Below are positions 56,048 to 64,000 of a DNA stretch of 64,000 nucleotides, piece after piece (position 1 is the first letter of the stretch; each line of letters begins with the position of its first letter). The position numbers were made by a program, and so were the translations under genes. Source of the stretch: Vicia villosa (lineage: Eukaryota; Streptophyta; Magnoliopsida; Fabales; Fabaceae); the NCBI RefSeq assembly GCF_029867415.1, contig NC_081184.1, positions 75,304,364 to 75,368,363 on the forward strand. The letters run 5' to 3'. The notes beneath the pieces were generated by a model that searched no databases, was not told the DNA's origin, and saw nothing but the letters and a program-made list of their open reading frames with translations.

Positions 56048-58627
56048 CCGAGATTAGAAACGCAAGCAATCATACATAACACAAACAAAGACCAGAAAAA
56101 TCAAAATTTCCCACCAAGATCTTCATCTTCTTCGTTGTTACTGTAACGTTTTTGAAAAATATAAAAATGCAACTTTCTCATTCTTGCACTAAATCAACAT
56201 GTGAATATAGCATTTTGCTCAGAATTTCGCAAGGATTTAAAAAATGTAACCCTCATTAATTTATTTAAACTCTAACTCACGAATTTTGCTAAAATCCGTA
56301 TGAACCCTAAACACAATTTTTAAAATTAAATTCTTGAATCAAACAATAAATCCCTAAAACCTTAGGGCTTTAGTTCCTCACATTTTTCTGAGTACAATGG
56401 TATCAAGAAACACAACAATAGGTACTTAAATTAGTGATTTCAGTTTTGAGTTCTTACCTCTTGAAGCTTGAAATTGAAATCCTTGTTGGAGATGTTACAG
56501 AACTTGTTTGATGATTTGAATAGCTTCCCTAACCTCCAAGGATGCTAACTGAATGCTTTGTTTGCTTTGGAACCCTCTGGAACCTCCAACCCGAGTTCAA
56601 GTTGCAGCCATGGTGTGTGAGCTTTGATGATGATGAAGATGATGTTAAAGAAGTGTAAAAGGTATTTGGACAACTTCTATTTGATTTATAGAAGTTATCT
56701 GAAGTGGAAATTTGGTTAATGAACAAGCCAAGTGAGAGTTAGAAGTGTTTATGGTTTTAAACTTTCTAACAATGGTACGAAAATGGTGATATGGTGTTTG
56801 GGGTATTTTTGTGGTTAATGAAGGTGATGTACAGCTTCTATATGATGATTAGAAGTTGTTTGAAAGGTTAATTTGGTATGGAAGTGTTTGGTTTGTGTTT
56901 TGGCTAGTGATGAGCTTAAATGAAGCTTTAATGGAGTGAAAATGGTGATTTTTGGTTAATGGATCTTTGAGAGGTTAAGAAGGGTATATACACCTTCTAA
57001 ATGATGTTTAGAAGTTGTCTAAACCTTTGGTTGACACCCATAACTTTTGGAACTAAAAATCACTAGAAAAATGCAAAGATTGGAAAATAGAGAATTTCAA
57101 GTGATAGGTGACTTGGCTAATTCTGGTGTAATTGATCAAGGGAGTGATACTCTCTATTTATAGGCAAGATTTAGGGTTTGTGGAGGGAAAAAACTCAGAA
57201 GTTTGAAGCTCACATGTGATCTGGTACCATCTTGCTTGTTTGTGAAGAAATGAGAAAGTTATGGTTTCAATGGATGGTACAAACTTTGAGCATGCTTGGT
57301 GTGACCTCGGTCTGAACTTTGGGAGCTTGCTTGTGGTTTTTGTAATGCTTTTGGTACAGAAGAAACATTGTAGTGGGTCAAGGAGAGTGGACTTTGTGAT
57401 TAAAGTAGCTTTACTAGAATGAAAGTGTTAACTTTATGCCATTAATGGAATGATCACTTGGATAATGTCTTCAACACTTGAATTATAGCTCAAAAGAATG
57501 TGTAATCTTCTGATTATGGCGCTTTGAACAAGTTATATGGGCTTCAAGAAAGGAATCTTTGCATTTGAAATGATTTTGGTTCATAACTTCATCTTCATTC
57601 TTGAATTCAAGTGTTCATGGTGCCTTCTTCACAAAATTATATCTCATGGATGGAGCCATGGATTTTCATGATACTTATCTCTTTGGAAAGCCCTTGCTAC
57701 ATACTTCAATTTACTTGTTGAAAGTTTCTTCAAACTCTTTTTGGATCATTGAGAAAAATGGCCATAAAGTTAAGAAAAAATCCAAGTAGAACACCTGAAA
57801 ATTTCCCTAAGTCTTTTGATAATTATCTTCTTAATTCCATATCTCTCAAAATAATCATTTTTTGCAAAAAGTTCCAATGTGATGAGTTGTTTAGTTTGCC
57901 AAGATCTACAACTTCCATGTTGGGAGATTTTTTAGTGTGTAAGCAAAATTTTGAGATCCATGAATTAGGTCAAAATACACTTAAAAACCCTAATTTGACT
58001 TTTTGTTGACATTTTGATTCTTGATGAATTCTTTGAATTTTATTTGATCAAATGTCTTTAATATCCATATGATGATGATTTTGATCCCTAAAAGTCCATA
58101 GTTGACTATTTTTCTCAAAAGTCAAAGGTTGACTTGCACAGTTGACTTTTTCCAAATGAACTGTAGTTTTGTAATTTCCAAATGAATCAAGCTCTCCTTT
58201 TCAAATGAATGATATGGATGGACTATAATGTTGATTTTGATGCTCTTGAATCATATTTTGAGTCTTGGAACTATCTCCTGATTAAAAGTCAACTCTCTAG
58301 TGAAATTAGGTTAAAACCCTAATTTGAGCTTCTGATGATCTTGAAGGTGATTGATCTTGCATTGACCCATACTTGGACCTTGGTATTTATTAGATAGTCC
58401 CTTGAATCATAGATGAATGTTTAATTTCTTTGTGGGTCTCAAAACCCTAGTTTGCTCAATTTCTTCTTGATCAGTCTCCTGTCTCGGGACACAAGCAACA
58501 AACAATAATTTTTTTGTATTTTTGGTTAGAAAATGATAAATTCATGATGATTATAATGACAATGATGATCCTAATATTTAAGATATGGTGGGATCTCAGT
58601 GGTCAAAAATTGGGGTGCAACAGGTAC

Positions 58628-59410
58628 AATTGATCGTGCGTGAAGACTTTAGAGATAAAAAACTCCAAGGAGTAGCAATAGTCGAATAATTCTTGGTCTT
58701 GTTAAAGATAAAAATAAGATAAGGGGTTGAATCAACAACAAATGGTTAAGTTTTTTAAGGTTTGCTCTTAGAACACTTCTCTTGTAGTTACTTTTTGCAA
58801 ATTAAGAAATCACTTCTCAATTTCATATAAAATTGAGGGCAGAAGTACCCACGCACGAGGACAGCGTGGAGAACTGCCTTACCAACTCCTTGTGTCTCTC
58901 TTTAGCTCTTTCTCTCGTACTCTTATTTAATTTCTATATGCAATTTTTTGAATGTGTTGTTTGATAGATCAATTCGTATAGATATTTTCCTTGATTATTA
59001 AAGTTGAAAATTGCTTTGTTGATTATATTGCAATCACTTTGATTGTAAGTGCTTTTGAATATTGACAAAGCTTAAAGGAAAAATATGAAAATTTGATTGC
59101 ACACCAAGTGTTCGACAAATTGCTTATTTGTGTTTTATCTTTAATTTCATTGGAAATAGGTAACCGTTGTGATTTGTGGTATATAGTTAATTGAGATAGA
59201 CTTGTGTTGATTGTTCTTATTATTGTCTTACTTCCATACAGCTTAAGCATGTCTGAGTTCTAATAACTAGGTTCGTTTAGACTACTATTTCGATCTAGAC
59301 TTTAAACCTTCCGCTCAAATTGTTTTTCAATAATTCTATTTGTCCTAAATGTTTTTAAAGGACTGTTTTGGCTTGTTGATTTTTTCACCCCCCCTCTAGA
59401 TAAGGTGTCG
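58628..59410 (+). mobile_element. Copia-like LTR, right part
   Basis: This is the likely continuation of 53500-54266 after the giant LTR insertion. Near its end 'tttcaccccccctctagat' (about 59383) is a segment common just before the 3' end of copia LTRs. No coding is seen. Confidence 0.5.
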
Positions 59411-60173
59411 TAGTCTAACAACTCTGACTCTTGGAATATGGTCTGTTTATATACCACTCTATCAACTCTAATTTTACAACTCCGGTTGATGAGTCATAAA
59501 TATTTGGTCTTGAGAGTTTTAAAGTTGCCTTCATCAAAACACAATGTTGGAGAAGCTTGACTTCACATAAATCATTAGTCATATAAATCTCATTAACTCC
59601 AATCATCGCAGCAGAATTCACAAAACTATTAAAATTCAAGTCATAACATCATGGCTAACATGCCAACAACAAGTCTCCATAAAACAACATCAAATCAAAT
59701 CATGACATATCAACATAAGCAAAGACAAGCAAACACTGACTCGAGCTACAAAAGGTAAACGGCTACTCCACGTCATTACCTACATGTTACCAACAAAGGG
59801 TAACATTCAAACAGAAGGGGTGAGATATCAAACGGTATAAAGGAACGTATGATAATATTCATAGCAAGGAAAAGATCATACATCGTTCACCACTTCTCAT
59901 CACAAAACAACTTTTAAACGGCAACAAGGTTATTAACCAATTATGATAACATAATCAAATTCACAAGTATAATATCTACACGTCACAATAAACATCTCAT
60001 CATCTCAACAGTTCAAATGCAATTCATATGTGACTCAACTTATGCAAATGCATATGGTACCATTTGGAGTAAAAATCCCATCGTCTCAAAAGTTGCCATT
60101 GGGCACATCGTCACTTTTGCCATTTTCAGGCCAATCGTCTCTTTATGCAATGGATGTGACTCAATGATGCAAC
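59411..60173 (-). mobile_element. Tekay-like LTR fragment, left part
   Basis: 'gcaaatgcatatggtaccat' and 'catcgtc' segments at about 60044-60135 parallel the region at 35895-36020 of the Tekay LTR. It is interrupted at 60173 by the second giant LTR and seems to resume at 63271. Family assignment rests on partial similarity by eye. Confidence 0.4.
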
Positions 60174-63100
60174 TGTCATACCCCAAAATTTGCCTTCCAC
60201 ATTCCATTCACAAGGATTCAAAGTTCAAGAGATTCATCCAGTCATTCTCCTGAGCAAGAGTCTCCTAAAGCTAGGGTTTGGTACTCTCCTGAGGGAATAA
60301 GCAAAACAAAGTCTCTAACAAAGTTATCCATGACCCATTATGATCTAAGATACCTCTATGTCAAAAGTCAAGACCCAATTCCAAAGTTTACTTGTTCAAA
60401 AGCTTAGATGATCCACAGTCAACCGGTTTGACCTAAAAGTCAACCATAATCAAAGCACAGTCAAAACCTCTCAATTTTGGTCAACATTAAGTATGTGAGA
60501 TTATATCTGTCATTTGATCAAAGGTTGATCCTGATCCATCAACAGAAACTCAGAAATGAACAAATGCAAAAAAGATTCAAATTAAGGTTTCTTTAGGAGA
60601 AAGTCAACTCAACTTTGACTGGCCATAACTTTCACATGGAACATCAAAAATTACCCACTCAAAGCCTATTTTGAAGGAAATTGGACTTTCTACAACTTTG
60701 TCTCTCACATGCCAAGGCTAGAAATGCTTCATTTGGAAGATATGATACAAAAGATTACAGGTCCTTCTCAAACATCATTCAAAAGCGGTTTTTTGTCAAA
60801 GGACATATGATCAAGATAAAATCCCCAAATGAAAAATATGTTCAAAAGTGGCTTATAGAGGACATCTTGAGGTTTCCAAAAAGTCCTAGAACTCATTCAT
60901 AGCTTAAAAACTGAGAGAGATATGCCTTGCTAAAGTTAGGTAATTTTGGAGGCAAAATGTGAAATAAAAGAGGTTCAAATTGGAATTTTTTGCAAGTGGG
61001 CCTATCTTTTTATGACTTAATCTTGGTCCACAAGTTATGTATGCTATCCAAACCATGTGCCACGAATTTTAGCTGTTTATTTGATTTTATATGATTTTTA
61101 TTTCATTTAAATAATGATTAATGTAAATCAAAGAAAATCAAATATTTGGTAAAAGGCTACATAATGACCAATTTCAATCAGCATTTATACTACAATATAA
61201 TGTAATTTTTGTGCACAATTGATACAAAATTGGACAAATATAGAAAGATCCCATTCAAGTTCTAAGTGAAAATTTCTCAAAGTTGCAAGATTGGATTCAA
61301 AAGGATTGTGGACTATTTTGTTAACCTAAATTTGTCCCCTATAAATATACAACACAAGCCAATGCATTAGGGGTGGGACATTCTGCAGAGAGAACCATAT
61401 TCACGAGCAAGAAAATCCACCTAAAAATCAAGATTCGGTTTCGAAGATTTAAGGCATTCCAAAGAGGTTTGAAGATAGCCACACGTTCCTTGGAGCTTTT
61501 TGAATCGATTGGGATCATCACACGACTTCAGAACCCCCAGATAACCTCCATTAAAGCCAAGGTATGTAGCAAAAAACTTGAAGTCGGGTGTAACGAATCA
61601 CGCATGTTTATGGAATTTTGTTGGTATATTATTGCTTAGGATGATGTGTTGACTGATTCTGGTTGTTGAATTGAGTTTTTGTGTGCGTTTGCGTGTGATT
61701 GCCGTACTAGGGTTCGTGGTAGGAATTTTAGGGTTATGCGATTGGGTGCGAATTAAGGTTTGAAACATAGGCAATTGAATTCGTCTGGCCAAGACGAAGC
61801 TAATCGTGTCTTTAATTTGGATTTTGGCGTATGTTTGGGTGGGTTTTGTGAGAGATAGGTGTAATAGATACAAGTTTTTACAGCTCGCTTGTACAAGCGC
61901 TGTAAAAGAATATTTGCAGGTTTCTAATGAAGGAGACGACGAGGTGGCGCAATACCATTGGGCTATTTGAATTTGCGCGCCTGTTTTTGGGCTAGCTGGC
62001 AATGTTTCTATATTATCTCTGTTTTCCATGCTGTAAACAACTAATTGAGTTGGTTGGAGTGGTGAGGCGCGTGTTTAGTAATCCCAGGGTCCAGGGTTCG
62101 ATCCCTGGCCCTTACAATATTTTTACAAAATTTTCTCTTGTCGTCCCATGCGCACACAACCCTATGGCACACCATGCTCCCTCAAATCTGACCGTAGAAT
62201 CCTCAAAACATCCTAAATCCCACGCCTCTGATCCATTCCCCATTTCATGGACTCTCATCTCAACCACATTGAATCAAAATCCAGTTTTCTTATTATTTTG
62301 TTTTATTATTTTAACTAATTTAATAATTAAATCTTAATAATTATTTATATTTATAATTTGATTTTTTTAATTGAATTAAAAATATAATAAATGTTAAAAT
62401 TTATTTATTATTCGTTTCGATTAAATTTATTGATCGCGATGGGTAATAATCTATTATTCAATTAATTAAATAATAAATTAAAATAACATTTATTCTGCTA
62501 AATGGTTTTAACCAAAGCTATTGGTTGCGATGATTAGCCTATTTCCCTTATTCTAATTCATTATCATTTTTAATCGAATCAATCGATTACGAGGGATAAT
62601 GATACAAATTAAATTATTAAAATTCCTAAAAAATACTTTTATTTGTTATTAGTGATAATTGAATGTATCAATTAAAATTGGTAATGATACAACTAATAAT
62701 CTTTTAACTATCGTGATCGAACCTATTGATCATTGCGGTTAATAGTACAAATTAAAATCAGGGTTGTACGCCCAAATCCTAAAACACTTCCCAAATCTAA
62801 AACATTCAAAACACTTCAAATCAAACTACGGATTTTCATCCTAATTTTCAAAACTACGATAGGCCATTCAAAAAGCCTTCAAACCATACCAAATCAATTT
62901 CTAATCCTAAGGGCGTACAACCCTTTCCCGAACTACGTAGACTCTGATCATCCATAAGGAGGTATGTAGGCACTTGGCAACAAGGCGAGTCCCCTCCCCC
63001 ATAAATCTCATTTTGTCCCGATCTTACTTCTTTTAATCACAAACCTTTAATTATGATAATCTTTGCCATTTTTACCCTATAAATGTCTGTTATCTTTCTT

Positions 63101-63270
63101 TATATTAACCCTATAATGCAAACCATAGGAAAGGGTTGAGGGTGCCTAACACCTTCCCTCGACCTGAATATAGTATCTTACCCTGATCTCTTAACTGCGC
63201 GAGGTTTCCTATTCGCCTTGGTAGAATAGGTGGCGACTCTAAACATTAAATTTTTAGGCAGGTTGCTACA
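60174..63270 (+). mobile_element. Giant solo LTR, Ogre/Tat-like (3097 bp)
   Basis: It starts TGTCATACCCC and ends GGTTGCTACA. Flanks are GCAAC (60169-60173) and ACAAC (63271-63275), a duplication with one change. Near the 3' end are 'gaactacgtagactctgat' (62928), 'ccttccctcgacc' and 'ggtggcgactct' (63229), the same order as at 330-650. A tRNA-like module is at 62045-62114. No internal region adjoins it, so it is probably a solo LTR. Confidence 0.8.
62045..62114 (+). ncRNA. tRNA-like module inside the second giant LTR
   Basis: 'ggagtggtgaggcgcg' resembles a D-arm/A-box. The T-arm has stem CCAGG/CCTGG around GTTCGATC (62091-62108), and GGTTCGATCCC is a near-perfect B-box. The intervening 'gtaatcccaggg' parallels 'gtaatctttggg' of the module at 55974-56047. 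The acceptor stem is weak, so it is not annotated as a functional tRNA. Confidence 0.6.
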
Positions 63271-63275
63271 ACAAC

Positions 63276-63683
63276 ATCCACACAAATACAACATTCACAA
63301 CATATGAGAACAACTAAACATCATCGATTCAATATTGAAATTCAACGACAGAAACACAATCATCACTATTCATAGTAATGCATCACTTCGCAATCATGTC
63401 GTTATGTTGTATCACCATACAACAACATCTCATTTCACAATATCAATCACAACATCAAACGATACATTTCAATAAAAACTTTCAAATGGCTTCCAAAGGT
63501 TTTTCAAACCATATTCATTAGTTAGACATTGATTAAAGCTTCACGGAGGTTCAAACGGCACTTAAAAAGGAGTTACGGATCAAAAGATACATCAAATAGA
63601 AGTTTCAAAAATTTTCAACAACACTGTTCGCTGGGCGGCTTCAAGCGCGCTTCTCATAACTAAATCCAAAAGTGAACCATTTT
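63276..63683 (-). mobile_element. Tekay-like LTR fragment, right part
   Basis: It contains 'gctgggcggcttcaagcgcg' at about 63631, comparable in place to the GC block of the Tekay LTR. It ends at the start of a new TGTAACACCC terminus. Confidence 0.35.
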
Positions 63684-64000
63684 TGTAACACCCTTCTAAA
63701 ACCCCCGCGGAAAATAAAATAATAATCAGAGTAATCATACAACAAGGATGTTAGAATTAATATAATAAAGAAACTCCAACTCGTTTGTCATGCTTTATTA
63801 GGAATAATCCAAAAATATCAAAACATATGTTCAGCACAGCGGAAACTCATTCAACAATGTTATAAAACATCTCCAATAAAATCAACGGTACATAATCCAA
63901 TAATGGCAAAACAGTGTATTGTTGCAAGAGTATACTGGAGTACTTTTCGTTTATATCGTATCCACAGGGATTATTGCGATATCACCGCCGTTCTATAGCC
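63684..64000 (-). mobile_element. Start of another Tekay-type LTR, cut by the window end
   Basis: It begins TGTAACACCCTTCTAAAACC, and the first 60 bp align with the LTR at 35314 ('ataataatcagagta', 'cacagcgga') at moderate identity. It therefore belongs to a related subfamily, probably in minus orientation. Confidence 0.65.

Larger units (their letters stand above)
54267..58622 (-). mobile_element. Giant solo LTR, Ogre/Tat-like (4356 bp)
   Basis: In plus orientation it starts TGTAGCGGTG and ends GGGGTGCAACA; in element orientation it reads TGTTGCACCCC...CCGCTACA. Flanks are GGTAT (54262-54266) and GGTAC (58623-58627), a target duplication with one change. Neither a polypurine tract nor internal coding adjoins it, so it is probably a solo LTR left by recombination. 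It contains the hairpin set at 54736-54868 and a tRNA-like module at 55974-56047. LTRs of 3-5 kb are characteristic of Ogre-type elements in Fabeae. Open frames inside are short. Confidence 0.8.

Overview
The window is plant nuclear DNA: AT-rich, intron-bearing, and mostly nested transposable elements around a few genes. The ubiquitin sequence is the plant form. Several very long LTRs (3.1-4.4 kb) with starts such as TGTCATACCCC and TGTTGCACCCC, beside Tekay-, Athila- and copia-type elements, suggest a large-genome legume, most likely tribe Fabeae (Pisum, Lathyrus, Vicia). The species is inferred, not shown.

Layout. 1-900 is the end of a long LTR. 1860-3765 is a terminal-inverted-repeat DNA transposon holding a 380-bp hairpin and ten copies of a 20-bp palindrome. 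It ends about 350 bp before the TATA box of a five-repeat polyubiquitin gene (CDS 5169-6314, 5' UTR intron 4252-5168). Two related MITEs follow (7543-7782, 7995-8233). A multi-exon gene model that I cannot name runs 9689-11805 and carries a nonsense codon. A Helitron 3' end (14681-14709) lies 300 bp upstream of an intronless SIP1-type aquaporin gene (15008-15727). A decayed copia gag (16250-17777) borders an Athila-like element (17778-24696) that keeps gag and protease but has lost the rest of pol. Two Helitrons sit head to tail (26028-27794, 27795-28559). The first holds an exon resembling an SP1/MULAN-type E3 ligase, the second a 44-bp minisatellite.

31794-46473 is a three-level nest. A copia gag on the minus strand was split inside its zinc knuckle by a 14-kb LTR element (LTRs 31843-32863 and 44833-45819, TSD AGAGC). 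That element was split in turn by a young Tekay chromovirus (35314-43716, TSD ACTGT) with 1927-bp LTRs and one amber codon in its polyprotein. The right-hand third holds LTR fragments, two TA microsatellites, the 3' part of a Tat/Ogre-like element (49324-about 52250), and two giant apparent solo LTRs (54267-58622, 60174-63270). Both giant LTRs carry a tRNA-like module. Another Tekay-type LTR starts at 63684.

The least explained signal is a pattern found in three unrelated places (33487-34246, 50430-51202, 54736-54868). Each has short hairpins whose loop is constant while the stem changes on both sides and stays complementary. Only polyubiquitin and the aquaporin look like intact host genes, and I see no pathway linking them.
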